The translations under genes and the position numbers were made by a program. Shown one piece after another: positions 40,622 to 49,799 of a stretch of 64,000 nucleotides of DNA. The stretch is taken from assembly GCF_005116665.1 (NCBI RefSeq), contig NZ_SWCJ01000005.1, forward strand, positions 124,001 through 188,000, written 5' to 3'. The stretch's first letter is position 1; each line of letters begins with the position of its first letter. The notes beneath the pieces are model-generated. The model saw only the letters and a list, made by a program, of their open reading frames with translations, had not been told where the DNA came from and did no database searches. This DNA is from Ferrimonas aestuarii. GTDB taxonomy: Bacteria; Pseudomonadota; Gammaproteobacteria; Enterobacterales; Shewanellaceae.

Positions 40622-41611
40622 ATGAGTCGGAATAGCAAGCGATACAATAGTGCTGTAGCCGTAGCGATCGATAAGGATGAGATGGTTTTGGGGACTGACT
40701 CTTCCGCAGCAACGACTAAGACAAACAGCAAACAAGACGAGTCCGTAGATCAACTGGTTCAAGACGATCTGCAGAAGAACCTAGACGCCACTCAGCTCTA
40801 CCTGAGTGAGATCGGATTTTCTCCTCTGCTTACCGCAGAAGAGGAGGTCTATTACGCCCGCCGCGCGCAGAAAGACTGCGCCAAATCTCGCAATCGTATG
40901 ATTGAGAGTAACCTTCGCCTAGTCGTTAAAATAGCCCGCCGATATAACAATCGAGGTCTGCAGCTGCTTGATCTGATTGAAGAGGGCAACCTAGGACTGA
41001 TTCGTGCCGTGGAGAAGTTCGACCCAGAACGAGGTTTCCGTTTTTCAACATACGCCACGTGGTGGATTCGACAGACCATCGAGCGCGCCATCATGAACCA
41101 GACACGAACCATTCGTCTGCCGATTCATGTGGTCAAAGAGCTCAATGTTTATCTGCGAACGGCACGAGAGCTGGCACACAGCCTGGACCATGAGCCAACT
41201 GCTGATGAGATCGCGGCTAAGCTGGATAAGCCTGTGGAAGACGTCAGCAAGATGTTGAAGCTGAATGAAAAGATCAGCTCTGTGGATACGCCGATCGGTG
41301 GTGACTCTGACAAAGCGCTGCTGGACATCATCGCGGACGATGACGGAGCCAGCCCGGAAGTTCAGGTGCAGGAAGACGACATCCAAGACTCAGTAGTGAA
41401 ATGGTTGGATGAATTGAACTCCAAGCAGCGGGAAGTACTGGCGCGTCGATTCGGGTTGTTGGGCTACGAGCCTTCCACGCTTGAGGACGTAGGGCGTGAG
41501 ATCGGTTTGACCCGTGAGCGGGTTCGCCAAATCCAGGTGGAAGCGCTACGTCGTCTTAAAGATCTGCTGGGCTCTCAGGGCCTTAATAGCGAAGCGCTGT
41601 TCCGACAGTAA
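40622..41611 (+). CDS. rpoS: RNA polymerase sigma factor RpoS
   Basis: The general stress and stationary-phase sigma factor. It has 329 residues from the ATG at 40622, with GGGAG about seven bases before it; an upstream TTG at 40607 is less likely. Region 1.2 ([21 protein letters not shown]), region 2 ([29 protein letters not shown]), region 3 and region 4 ([20 protein letters not shown]) are all intact. It follows nlpD as expected. In many relatives the next gene is mutS; here it is a convergent metY. Confidence 0.97.
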   Translation: MSRNSKRYNSAVAVAIDKDEMVLGTDSSAATTKTNSKQDESVDQLVQDDLQKNLDATQLYLSEIGFSPLLTAEEEVYYARRAQKDCAKSRNRMIESNLRLVVKIARRYNNRGLQLLDLIEEGNLGLIRAVEKFDPERGFRFSTYATWWIRQTIERAIMNQTRTIRLPIHVVKELNVYLRTARELAHSLDHEPTADEIAAKLDKPVEDVSKMLKLNEKISSVDTPIGGDSDKALLDIIADDDGASPEVQVQEDDIQDSVVKWLDELNSKQREVLARRFGLLGYEPSTLEDVGREIGLTRERVRQIQVEALRRLKDLLGSQGLNSEALFRQ

Positions 41612-41628
41612 ACTTGACGTAACTGAAT

Positions 41629-41657
41629 TAAAAAACGCGGCATCTAGCCGCGTTTTT
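41629..41657. terminator. Bidirectional terminator between rpoS and metY
   Basis: An 11-bp stem (41631-41641 with 41647-41657) has A residues on the left and T residues on the right, between the two convergent genes. Confidence 0.9.
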
Positions 41658-41691
41658 GTGTTTTTAGGCCGCTATTGCACCCCTTAATCAG

Positions 41692-42963
41692 CTAAACAGC
41701 ATCGAGAGCCTGAGAGACATCGGCAATGATGTCGTCGATATGCTCAATTCCCACCGAGAGGCGCACAAGATCTTCACTGACACCTGCTTTGGCTAACTCT
41801 TCAGCGTTGAGCTGGCGGTGTGTGGTAGTAGCGGGATGACAAGCTAGGGATTTGGCATCACCAATGTTCACCAGCCTAAGCACCATCTTCAGGTCATCGA
41901 TAAATTGGCCTCCTGCTTGACGGCCGCCTTTGATGCCAAAGCTCAAGATACCGGATGCGTTACCTTGGCATAGCCGCAGGCAGCTCTCGTGATAGGGACT
42001 ATCTGTAAGTCCGGCGTAGTTTACCCACTCCACCTTTGGATGCTGCTGTAAAAACTCAGCAAGTTTCACAGCATTATCGCAGTGGCGCTCCATGCGAAGG
42101 GATAAGGTTTCTAGTCCCTGTAAGATAAGAAATGCATTGTGGGGTGATATGGCGGCACCGGTGTTGCGAAGAGGTACGACTCGGCAGCGGCCGATGAAGG
42201 CTGCAGGGCCCAAAGCGTCGGTGTAAACGACGCCATGGTAGGAGGGATCCGGTTGATTCAAAATAGGAAAGCGTTCTTTATTGGCAACCCAGTCAAACTT
42301 ACCTGAGTCGACGATGATGCCTCCGACAGCCGTACCGTGACCACCAATGTATTTGGTCAGAGAGTGGATAACGATATGGGCACCGTGTTCAAAGGGGCGA
42401 CAAAGCACCGGAGTGGCCACTGTGTTGTCCACCATCAGAGGAACGCCGTGGCGCTCGGCAATTTCGGCCAGACGAGCTAGGTCGACCACATTACCCGCAG
42501 GATTACCAATTGACTCACAGAAGATCGCTTTGGTGTTTCCATCTATGGCGGACTCGAAGCCATCAAAATCGTTGGCATCGACCATGCGAACTTCGATGCC
42601 CTGTTTCGGTAGGGTATGAGCAAATAGGTTGTAGGTGCCGCCATAAAGTTGGCTGGTGCTAACAATGTTGTCCCCCACTTCACATAGGCACTGAATGGCG
42701 TAAGTGATGGCAGCCATGCCAGAGGCCAACGCCAAGGCACCAATTCCGCCCTCCATTGCGGCAACACGCTGCTCTAGCACATCGGTGGTGGGGTTCATGA
42801 TGCGGGTATAGATGTTGCCCGGAACCTTAAGGTCGAACAAATCGGCGCCGTGTTGGGTGTCGTCGAAGGTGTAAGAGGTGGTTTGATAGATGGGAACGGC
42901 TGCCGCTTTGGTGGTGGGTTCAGAGGTATAGCCGTGATGCAGTGCAATAGATTCCAGTTTCAT
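41692..42963 (-). CDS. metY: O-acetylhomoserine sulfhydrylase (MetY type)
   Basis: A PLP enzyme of the Cys/Met metabolism family that makes homocysteine from O-acetylhomoserine and sulfide. It has 423 residues from the ATG at 42963. Motifs: YTRIMNPTTDVLEQRVAAMEGG, SQLYGGTYNLFAHTL, the PLP lysine in HSLTKYIGGHGTAVGG, and C-terminal HPATTTHRQL. The long length and VDNTVATPVLCRP favour the O-acetylhomoserine branch over cystathionine synthase. It faces rpoS, and a small DUF2798 gene lies upstream on the same strand. Confidence 0.92.
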   Translation of the reverse strand: MKLESIALHHGYTSEPTTKAAAVPIYQTTSYTFDDTQHGADLFDLKVPGNIYTRIMNPTTDVLEQRVAAMEGGIGALALASGMAAITYAIQCLCEVGDNIVSTSQLYGGTYNLFAHTLPKQGIEVRMVDANDFDGFESAIDGNTKAIFCESIGNPAGNVVDLARLAEIAERHGVPLMVDNTVATPVLCRPFEHGAHIVIHSLTKYIGGHGTAVGGIIVDSGKFDWVANKERFPILNQPDPSYHGVVYTDALGPAAFIGRCRVVPLRNTGAAISPHNAFLILQGLETLSLRMERHCDNAVKLAEFLQQHPKVEWVNYAGLTDSPYHESCLRLCQGNASGILSFGIKGGRQAGGQFIDDLKMVLRLVNIGDAKSLACHPATTTHRQLNAEELAKAGVSEDLVRLSVGIEHIDDIIADVSQALDAV

Positions 42964-43040
42964 AGTGCTTCCCTGTTGTGGCATTCATCGTTTGAATTTC
43001 GCACAACAGGGGCAATAACCCAAGGGCTTATTGCGCAAAA

Positions 43041-43268
43041 TTAGGCGGCAAGTTTGAATAGTTTGGCGTTTATGCTGCGAACTTTGGGCATCACCAATAG
43101 GTTTAGGCTAAAAGCTATCGGCCAAGCGATAACAAAACTGCGTAGCCAGCGATGGAGGAACTCGGCATCGAAACCGGTGTTGATGGCGCAGATCACCAGG
43201 GACATGGTGCAGGCCATTACGATGCTAGGGAGCAAAGTACCCAGTAGGTGGGTTTTGATTCTTGTCAT
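43041..43268 (-). CDS. DUF2798 small membrane protein
   Basis: A 75-residue protein with two hydrophobic helices (about 8-29 and 42-60). The stretch RSFVIAWPIAFSLNLLVMPKVR fits the DUF2798 family, whose role is unknown. It lies 77 bases upstream of metY and diverges from a LysR regulator by 84 bases, so that regulator may control it. Confidence 0.75.
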   Translation of the reverse strand: MTRIKTHLLGTLLPSIVMACTMSLVICAINTGFDAEFLHRWLRSFVIAWPIAFSLNLLVMPKVRSINAKLFKLAA

Positions 43269-43352
43269 GATATGGCTCCCGATTCGTTGCGTTCCAAAGT
43301 GGAGATAGTTTAAGTTAAATCATTATTGGAATTAATGGCGATAAATTGAAGT

Positions 43353-44234
43353 ATGAGTTCCATATTTGGAAATCTCGACGATCTTTTTCTGTTTTGTCTC
43401 GTGGTTAAGTTTGGCTCCATGCAATCGGCGTCCGAGCGCTTATCCCTTCCTATTGCAACCGCATCCAGGCGGCTTACGCAGTTAGAGAAGCGTTTGTCAC
43501 TGAAGCTTCTAGAGCGTCAGGGCAGAGTATTGCAGCCAACGCCATCGGGGCTAGCGCTTTATGAGCGGCTGCAGCCCCAATTTGAGGGCAGTGAGCTTCA
43601 TCTGCAGGAGGTGCTGGACAGCCAGCATCAAGTCTCCGGCTCACTATCACTTTATGTGCCAATTGCGTTTTATTCCGGTCACTTAGCCCCTGTGATCGAG
43701 CACTTTCTATTGTGCTACCCAGATGTGAGGCTGCAGGTGCACCTCGCTAAGGAGAATCACATTCCTCAGCATGAAAGGGAGTTGGTGGTGGGCTTTGTGG
43801 AGCCTAAAATGGGGGATTACATCGCCAAGCCCTATTTTTTCTCCGACAACGGCCTTTATGCCAGTCGTGGTTATTTAGTGGAATATGGAACGCCGACGAC
43901 GCCAGAAGCGCTCTATCAACACCATTGGCTCACCCATGATGGCTCACGTAGCTTGAGTTTGAGTGTTGGCGACCAAGCGGTTGAGCTGCAGCTTCAACCG
44001 CGCATGGAGGTCAATGACATCACTTCTTTAGTACAGAGCCTCAAGCGTGGATTAGGAATTGGAGAGTTGCCTAGGCATCGAGCCGACAGTGAGCCTGAAT
44101 TGGTGGAAGTCTTGGGTGAGTATCGCCACGGTGGTCGTCAAGCGTATTTAAGTTACAAACGACGTCAATACCAGCCTAAAGCGATGACACTTCTGATTGA
44201 GGCGTTATTGGCGGCACAAAAAAGCCCGCATTAA
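43353..44234 (+). CDS. LysR-family transcriptional regulator
   Basis: A 293-residue protein. The N-terminal winged helix (about 9-65) reads LFLFCLVVKFGSMQSASERLSLPIATASRRLTQLEKRL in two adjoining stretches, the usual LysR pattern. The effector domain follows (GSLSLYVPIAFYSGHLAP). It diverges from the DUF2798/metY side, a typical arrangement for a LysR target. The effector is not predictable. The last codons overlap a terminator for the opposite strand. Confidence 0.88.
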   Translation: MSSIFGNLDDLFLFCLVVKFGSMQSASERLSLPIATASRRLTQLEKRLSLKLLERQGRVLQPTPSGLALYERLQPQFEGSELHLQEVLDSQHQVSGSLSLYVPIAFYSGHLAPVIEHFLLCYPDVRLQVHLAKENHIPQHERELVVGFVEPKMGDYIAKPYFFSDNGLYASRGYLVEYGTPTTPEALYQHHWLTHDGSRSLSLSVGDQAVELQLQPRMEVNDITSLVQSLKRGLGIGELPRHRADSEPELVEVLGEYRHGGRQAYLSYKRRQYQPKAMTLLIEALLAAQKSPH

Positions 44235-44250
44235 ATGAGATTAAGCGGGC
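44218..44250 (-). terminator. ppaC terminator
   Basis: On the minus strand GCCCGC (44250-44245) pairs with GCGGGC (44229-44224), followed by six T residues. It overlaps the 3' end of the convergent LysR gene. Confidence 0.82.
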
Positions 44251-44276
44251 CCAGTGTGGCTTGGGTTCATCCTAAT

Positions 44277-45179
44277 TTAGGACAGAACTTCGGTAACCCA
44301 AGGTAGCATCTGCTTTTTACGGCTTAAGAAGCCTTCGAAGGTGAGGCTGTCGCCGTTAGCGGCCTTGATGGTGTCAGCCAGAGGGCCAGCTACCAGTAGG
44401 CGAGTCTCTTCCGAGCGGATGTTGGTCAGCATCAGTGCGGCCAGATCCAAACCTTTGTCGGCAACACGCTGCTCCATAACGGCCTGCATGTTCGCCAGTT
44501 CGTGCTTAACTTGACCATAATCGGCCAGCTCAAGCTGACCCAGAGTGGTGCTTTTGCCTGAGATTTCGTAGTTTTTCACGTCTTTGTCGAGTAGGGCTTC
44601 AGTTGACAGACCTTCAACGTTGGTTTTGGCTGCCAGCAGATCAGCCAGGAAGCTCTCCACTTCAACGCCGGCCAGAGGCGCCAGCAGATCAACCAGCTCT
44701 ACATCACGCTCAGTGGTGGTTGGCGACTTAAGGCCTACGGTATCGCTTAGCAGTGCACCCAGCATTAGGCGGGCGATTGGCTGAGGAATCTCAACATTAT
44801 GAATGCCGAATAGCTCAAACAGCACGGATGCTGAAGAGCCTAGAGGCATCAACCAAGCTTCCAGTGGCGCAGAGCTGGTTAGTGTGCCCAGACGGTGGTG
44901 ATCGACGATACCAACCAGGTCCGCTTCGTTAATGTCGTCTGGTGCTTGTTCAGCTTCACTGAAGTCTACTAGGTAAACTTTCTCACCTTTCAGTGGCTTG
45001 TCCAGCATCGGCGGCAGTTCAACACCTGCGAAATCAAAGATGAATTGAGTCTCGCGGCTAACTTCGCCTAGGCGAAATGGGGTGGCGTCTTTACCACGGG
45101 CGTTTAGCCAGTGTGTAGCGATAACGGCGGAGCTTACGCAATCGCTATCTGGGCTCTTATGGCCAAATACGTTGATCAT
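44277..45179 (-). CDS. ppaC: Manganese-dependent inorganic pyrophosphatase (family II)
   Basis: A cytosolic DHH-family enzyme that hydrolyses pyrophosphate with Mn2+. It has 300 residues. The metal motifs FGHKSPDSDCVSSA at the N-terminus, VDFSEAEQAP and VDHHRLG (DHH), then LSDTVGLKSPTTTERD, and the C-terminal DHHA2 part with FLSRKKQMLP are all present. Family II enzymes occur in Vibrio and Shewanella relatives beside or instead of PpA. It is a single gene. Confidence 0.95.
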   Translation of the reverse strand: MINVFGHKSPDSDCVSSAVIATHWLNARGKDATPFRLGEVSRETQFIFDFAGVELPPMLDKPLKGEKVYLVDFSEAEQAPDDINEADLVGIVDHHRLGTLTSSAPLEAWLMPLGSSASVLFELFGIHNVEIPQPIARLMLGALLSDTVGLKSPTTTERDVELVDLLAPLAGVEVESFLADLLAAKTNVEGLSTEALLDKDVKNYEISGKSTTLGQLELADYGQVKHELANMQAVMEQRVADKGLDLAALMLTNIRSEETRLLVAGPLADTIKAANGDSLTFEGFLSRKKQMLPWVTEVLS

Positions 45180-45298
45180 TGGGGTTCCTTAACATTACGG
45201 CAGGGCTTCATAGCGCCCAGTTTCGGAAGAAAAGGCGCTTACTATACACCCAAATGCAAGGGGCAAACAGTGGCCGCAGAGCTCAAGGCTCAGTTTGG

Positions 45299-46024
45299 TT
45301 AAAATAGCGTCACAAGCTGGGCGATAATTGGCAAAAGTACGCTACTGATTATTGCAGACAATGCCATAGCTAGTGCGGAGAAACTGCCCGCCGTTACGCT
45401 AATTCCGAAGCTTCTGGCGGTACCGATGCCATGAGCGCTAATGCCCATGGCAATTCCGATAACGCGATCGTCCCGATAACCCAGCCGGTACAGGTAGCCG
45501 GGGCCAATAACGGCTCCCAAAATGCCGGTGGTGATAACGATAAATGCCGTCAGAGGAGGAATTCCGCCAATGTGTTCGGCGATGCCCATGGCAACCGGTG
45601 TCGTAATCGAAAGGGGTAATATGGATAACAGTAGTGGATGGCCAGCGCCCGTAAGCCAACCGATAGCCAGCGTACAGAGCGCCGAGACCGATAAGCCTAG
45701 TAACAAGGTCGTGGCAATGGCAACACCAAGCCCCTTAAGTTTATTTAGTTGCTGATATAGAGGGATCGCCAGGGCAACGGTAGCTGGTCCCAAAAACAGG
45801 TCGATGACTTGAGCCCCATTAAAATAGAGCTCGTAGGGGATTTCTAGAAACCAAAGCAGGGTAATCAGCACTGTAGCGGATAAGGCCACTGGGTTAAGTA
45901 GAGCGGGCTGCCCTAACTTTTGAAAGCCGGCATTCATCAGCTGATATAGGCCGATGGTGGCCACTAACCAAAACCATGGCTGATGAATAAGCCAAGAGCC
46001 AAAGCCCATTAAGGCGTCACTCAT
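45299..46024 (-). CDS. lrgB: LrgB/CidB-family membrane protein
   Basis: A 241-residue inner-membrane protein with seven or so helices. Family motifs include FLGPATVALAIPLY, SVTTPVAMGIAEHIGG-like (here LSITTPVAMGIAEHIGG), GILGAVIGPGYL and SAHGIGTARSF. LrgAB/CidAB proteins form holin-like membrane complexes tied to autolysis or, in some bacteria, metabolite transport such as pyruvate. Its start overlaps the lrgA stop by eight bases. Confidence 0.9.
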   Translation of the reverse strand: MSDALMGFGSWLIHQPWFWLVATIGLYQLMNAGFQKLGQPALLNPVALSATVLITLLWFLEIPYELYFNGAQVIDLFLGPATVALAIPLYQQLNKLKGLGVAIATTLLLGLSVSALCTLAIGWLTGAGHPLLLSILPLSITTPVAMGIAEHIGGIPPLTAFIVITTGILGAVIGPGYLYRLGYRDDRVIGIAMGISAHGIGTARSFGISVTAGSFSALAMALSAIISSVLLPIIAQLVTLF

Positions 46025-46379
46025 GGTTGCCGCCCTCTTTTCGTTTTAACCATCGATTCATCACCGCAGCGCTTGCCCATAAGGTCACTAGAGTGCTGGT
46101 TAAAATTGATATCAATAGCACTAAGCCGTTTTCTTGAACCAGAGAGGCGTGGTTTATGACACCTACCGCTGCGGGGACAAATAGCAAAGGAAGGTAGCGC
46201 AGTAGAGCGGTGGCAGCTGGTGCGAGAGTGTGATCCAGTCCGCGCTTTAAAAGCAGTGCCAGCAACAGCAAAATCATGCCCGCCACAGGGCCGGGCAGCG
46301 GCAGCCCGGTGACATGAACAAGGGCCTCTCCAAGCAGTTGAAACAGAATAATCAGGCACAAGCCTATAAGGGTTGGCAT
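46017..46379 (-). CDS. lrgA: LrgA/CidA-family holin-like protein
   Basis: A 120-residue membrane protein with four helices. The LrgA motif LPLPGPVAGMILLLLALL lies at about residues 25-43, and FVPAAVGVINH follows near residue 70. It is co-translated with lrgB. The 250 bases upstream contain a GGCCGTG/CACGGCC hairpin (46533-46560) of unknown role. Confidence 0.9.
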   Translation of the reverse strand: MPTLIGLCLIILFQLLGEALVHVTGLPLPGPVAGMILLLLALLLKRGLDHTLAPAATALLRYLPLLFVPAAVGVINHASLVQENGLVLLISILTSTLVTLWASAAVMNRWLKRKEGGNHE

Positions 46380-46630
46380 TGATGGCTACCGAGTTGTAAG
46401 TCTTATGGTGTGATTACTTTAACTCTGCTCAGGAACCTTAAGCAAAGTATGAATGCATTCGATGGGCTTAAGACCACCTAAGGTTGGCCTGAAGAGTTGT
46501 CTGAGTGGCTATTGGGGTTGCACTTTTGGTAAGGCCGTGTGAGTGGTATCCCCCACGGCCGTTGTTGGTCTAATCAACTGCATTTTACCGGTATTCGCTG
46601 TGAAAACGTTGCTGGGGGAGAGACAAGAGC

Positions 46631-47707
46631 TCAGTGACATGATAACTGGAGGAAGCCGCCTTGGTATCTAGACTCGATAAAACCTTCGAATTTGTCCTGC
46701 AACAATCGCTCTTTTAGCTCTGGTTCTCCACCAAATAGCACAAATTGGTCATCGGGGCTTAGGGTTTTGGTAATGGCGGCACACATGAGCGGCTCTTCAA
46801 TTAACGAGGTTGCTGAGCGCAACATCATTGGGGTTAGTTGTTGATCGTGTCTCAGGTAACCTCTTATATGACTACCCACAATGCTGATGGAGAGCTTTTT
46901 GCTATCACCATCAAAGATAAAAAAGCCAATTTCAACCTGGATGTCGAGGCCGGACAATCTAACCTCTTTCGCAAGCTTTTGTAACAGCAATTCAGGTTGC
47001 AAGGTTTCAGGTGGGTCTTCTTTTCGTCGTCGCCGCAGACGGTTGAGGTTGGCTTGGAGTACCGCACTGATCACCGCCGCTCGATGATCAGAGACTGGGG
47101 AGAATGCCAAAAAGCCGGCAGTGTGTCGCTGAGTGATGGCGGCGTGACTGACAAACCAAGGTGACAATAGGTTGCGGCTGTAAATTGAATAATCCAGCTG
47201 ACATTGGTAGAGCCTGCTACTGGGCTTTTGATACATCAACTGTTGTGAAATTTCCGCAACACCGCTCTCTGCAAACTCATCGATGTCGAGCTGAGTTAAC
47301 TCTTTGGGAGACCAGCGGCGCTCTGTATTTGGCAATACCGTGTGAGCGATCAGTTTAGAGAGTTGTTCAAGTGAGTGGTCACTGGAGAGGTTATCGATGC
47401 TTGCGACCACAAAGCTATAGCGTTCAACAACCTGCTGCATGAATATCGATGGCGGGGTAATCAAGATCACTGGAATTGGCGATCGAGATTCGTTGAGACT
47501 GCGAAGCAGCGTGATGGCGCCTTCGCCGGCGCATTGCATGTTGAGGATGATCAGTTCGATAGAGTGCGTAGTCAATCTCTGTAACACATCCTGACATTGG
47601 TCAACCTCATGACATTCCAAGTCAAATTGGTTGACCACCTCAGTTGCCCTTTGGCGATTTTGTTGTTCGCCATCAATAATCAAAATGGCTGGCTTAGCTG
47701 ATCTCAT
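46631..47707 (-). CDS. RssB-like response regulator with degenerate receiver and PP2C-like domain
   Basis: A 358-residue protein with the architecture of RssB, the adaptor that feeds RpoS to ClpXP: an N-terminal receiver (about 5-120), a linker, and a C-terminal SpoIIE/PP2C-like domain. The receiver looks inactive. The phosphoacceptor position reads LIILNMQ (Asn56 where aspartate is expected), only one acidic-pocket residue remains (IIDGEQ), and the conserved lysine region is altered. The C-terminal part (SPVSDHRAAVISAVLQANLNRL) lacks obvious PP2C metal ligands. It is 54 bases downstream of mlaA. The RssB link is by architecture; target and function are unproven. Confidence 0.6.
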   Translation of the reverse strand: MRSAKPAILIIDGEQQNRQRATEVVNQFDLECHEVDQCQDVLQRLTTHSIELIILNMQCAGEGAITLLRSLNESRSPIPVILITPPSIFMQQVVERYSFVVASIDNLSSDHSLEQLSKLIAHTVLPNTERRWSPKELTQLDIDEFAESGVAEISQQLMYQKPSSRLYQCQLDYSIYSRNLLSPWFVSHAAITQRHTAGFLAFSPVSDHRAAVISAVLQANLNRLRRRRKEDPPETLQPELLLQKLAKEVRLSGLDIQVEIGFFIFDGDSKKLSISIVGSHIRGYLRHDQQLTPMMLRSATSLIEEPLMCAAITKTLSPDDQFVLFGGEPELKERLLQDKFEGFIESRYQGGFLQLSCH

Positions 47708-47761
47708 TTTTATAATTTCCTACCCAATAAGCCCCCATCGACCACTCACTACAAGGGAAGC

Positions 47762-48523
47762 TTAGTCAAGCTCATCAAGATACTCTTCGAGTAACTCCTC
47801 GTCATCTTCTTGTATAGGCGGATTTCCATCGTAAATACTGTAGGCCACATATTGATAATATCCCTCTTTAACAAAAGAGTATGGATCGAGGGAGTTATCC
47901 AAAATGGCTTCTTGGCCAATCAGTTTGGAGCGAGTGGATAAACCATCCAACGCCCAGCGGGCTGCGGATTGCCAAAAGGTAAAGTTGGCATAAGGGAAGT
48001 ACAGGCCATCCACGTAATCGCCGACTTCGTCGCGAATGGTTGACGGGCCTAAAACCGGTAGCATCAGATAAGGGCCATCGGGTACTCCCCAAGTGGCTAA
48101 TACTTCGCCAAACTCATCTTGTTTACGTTCCAATCCCATATTGGAGGCAACATCAAAAATCCCCACGACGCCTAGGGTGGAGTTGATGAGGAAACGTCCG
48201 GTTGCATTAGCAGCCCAGCCCCCTTTACCTTGAAGTAGATTGTTGACAGCACTAGAGGGTTCTTCCAAATTGTGGAGAAAGTTGTCTAAGCCGTTTCGGG
48301 CACCCTCGGGTACATAGTCTGCATAAAAGTAGACGACCGGTCGAAACAGTTTCTTATCCAAAATTTGGTAGTTGAAGTACCAGATGCTGCGGTTAACCCC
48401 TTCCCAAGGGTCTCGCTCATCGATATATTCAACTTCAGGGGTAGATTGAGATTCTACTGCGAAGCTTAGGCTTGGCAAAAAGCTCAAAGAAAGTACTAGC
48501 CCTAATTTAAGAAAATCCTTCAA
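47762..48523 (-). CDS. mlaA: MlaA/VacJ family protein without a lipobox
   Basis: MlaA sits in the outer membrane and passes misplaced phospholipids to MlaC. It has 253 residues. Family motifs DPWEGVNRSIWYFNYQILD, NFLHNLEEPSSAVNNLLQGK, GRFLINSTLGVVGIFDVAS, FGEVLATWGVPDGPYLMLPVLGPSTIRD and YVDGLYFP are clear when read in order. The N-terminus (MKDFLKLGLVLSLSFLPSLSFAVES) is a signal peptide but contains no cysteine, so it is not a lipoprotein, unlike E. coli MlaA. The acidic C-terminal tail (EDDEELLEEYLDELD) is also notable. Confidence 0.9.
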   Translation of the reverse strand: MKDFLKLGLVLSLSFLPSLSFAVESQSTPEVEYIDERDPWEGVNRSIWYFNYQILDKKLFRPVVYFYADYVPEGARNGLDNFLHNLEEPSSAVNNLLQGKGGWAANATGRFLINSTLGVVGIFDVASNMGLERKQDEFGEVLATWGVPDGPYLMLPVLGPSTIRDEVGDYVDGLYFPYANFTFWQSAARWALDGLSTRSKLIGQEAILDNSLDPYSFVKEGYYQYVAYSIYDGNPPIQEDDEELLEEYLDELD

Positions 48524-48608
48524 GCGTCGATATCCTCTATAAGTACAACCAAGAATTGGCTTGATATTTTTGGTGATTTTTAAGTATTAATATGGAGTTT
48601 AGTGTTTG

Positions 48609-49799
48609 ATGGCCATTTTGCCTACTGCAGCTATCTCGGCCACGGCTCAATCAGGTCCTCAAACCAACCCTAATCTTGTATGGGGACAGGTACAGCGACT
48701 GGCCGGAGGAACAGCCATTTCAGTTGGAAATCAGGCGATCCCTTCACCAAGTTCAATGAGTCTGCCGGTCGGAAGTTGGGTGCTCCTCAATGGGCGCCAA
48801 CCTCAGAATTCGACCCCCAAAACGGTGTCCCTTCTGCATACCATATCACAGCCGGATGTAGTTAAAAATCTTCAGAAAGCCAATTTAAACAACCACAAAG
48901 CGTTAAAACTGTCCTTGAACAGTGTCGGGCAGTTGCTGTCAACGAAAGGTGAAATACTGCATCAAGTTAACGGAGCTTCTCCTGGTCCCGTATGGCTACG
49001 GCTCTCGGAGGAATCTGGCCGACCCAAAGTGTTGCTCTATCGGTTGGCTAGTGTTATCTCTGCGCCTTCGGAAAAATCTGTGCAGGCAAACGCATTAAGT
49101 GACAATTTAATTCAACCTCGGCTAGAGCAGCTGATGAAAAATGATCAAATTGTTGCTTTGTTGCAGGCGGTGTCGGGGCGAAGCTCTGGCGGTTTATCTC
49201 AGTTGTTGCCAAACTTGAGTATGTTGGCGTCGCCAGTGTTGGTTCAATCCCTATTGGGACAGTTGGGCCACTTAAGAGGTCGCGGGCCTCTGGTTGAGCT
49301 GGCCAAGGTCTTGGTGGCACTAAAAGGCCGTACGCTACCCGTGACTCAACAAGCCTCGCAGGCTTCACTGATTGCCGCGCTGACGGAACTTTTGGGTCAG
49401 CATATGGAATTTCAGCGTCGTAGCAGCCTAGATGAAAATCAATATTTGCTCTATTTTGCCTTACCTTACGAGCTGGAGCAGCGTCAAAAGCAGCTTCAGC
49501 TAGGGGTTGCCCGTTATCCTGAGGCAGACTCGGAGTTTTGGCTGTTGACGTTAAAGTTTGAGTTATCTCAAGGAGCGCTGCTGATGCGAGCCCGATATCA
49601 AGACTTGGCACTGCAGTTAACCCTTATTAGCGACAGTCGGCAGTTAGCCCATCGAGTCGATGAGCATGCCGAAGAGCTAATGGAGCGACTGAACCAACAA
49701 GGGATGACGGTACAGGTCCCCCTATGCCAAGTTGGCCAGATCCCTGAGTCGATTGCGACTCCAGCTAAGCGAGTGACCTATGGTGCCCATGGACGATAA
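48609..49799 (+). CDS. FliK C-terminal-like (hook-length control family) protein
   Basis: A 396-residue soluble protein from the ATG at 48609. The N-terminal ~250 residues are low-complexity (Ser, Gln, Leu rich) with no signal peptide. The C-terminal ~120 residues (LYFALPYELEQRQKQLQLGVARY, then LKFELSQGALLMRARYQDLALQLTLISDS and a helix LMERLNQQGMTV) have the pattern of the FliK hook-length domain. It overlaps the next gene, which resembles the FlhB C-terminal domain, the partner of FliK. No other flagellar gene is in the window. The FliK link is by pattern and by this partner. Confidence 0.65.
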   Translation: MAILPTAAISATAQSGPQTNPNLVWGQVQRLAGGTAISVGNQAIPSPSSMSLPVGSWVLLNGRQPQNSTPKTVSLLHTISQPDVVKNLQKANLNNHKALKLSLNSVGQLLSTKGEILHQVNGASPGPVWLRLSEESGRPKVLLYRLASVISAPSEKSVQANALSDNLIQPRLEQLMKNDQIVALLQAVSGRSSGGLSQLLPNLSMLASPVLVQSLLGQLGHLRGRGPLVELAKVLVALKGRTLPVTQQASQASLIAALTELLGQHMEFQRRSSLDENQYLLYFALPYELEQRQKQLQLGVARYPEADSEFWLLTLKFELSQGALLMRARYQDLALQLTLISDSRQLAHRVDEHAEELMERLNQQGMTVQVPLCQVGQIPESIATPAKRVTYGAHGR

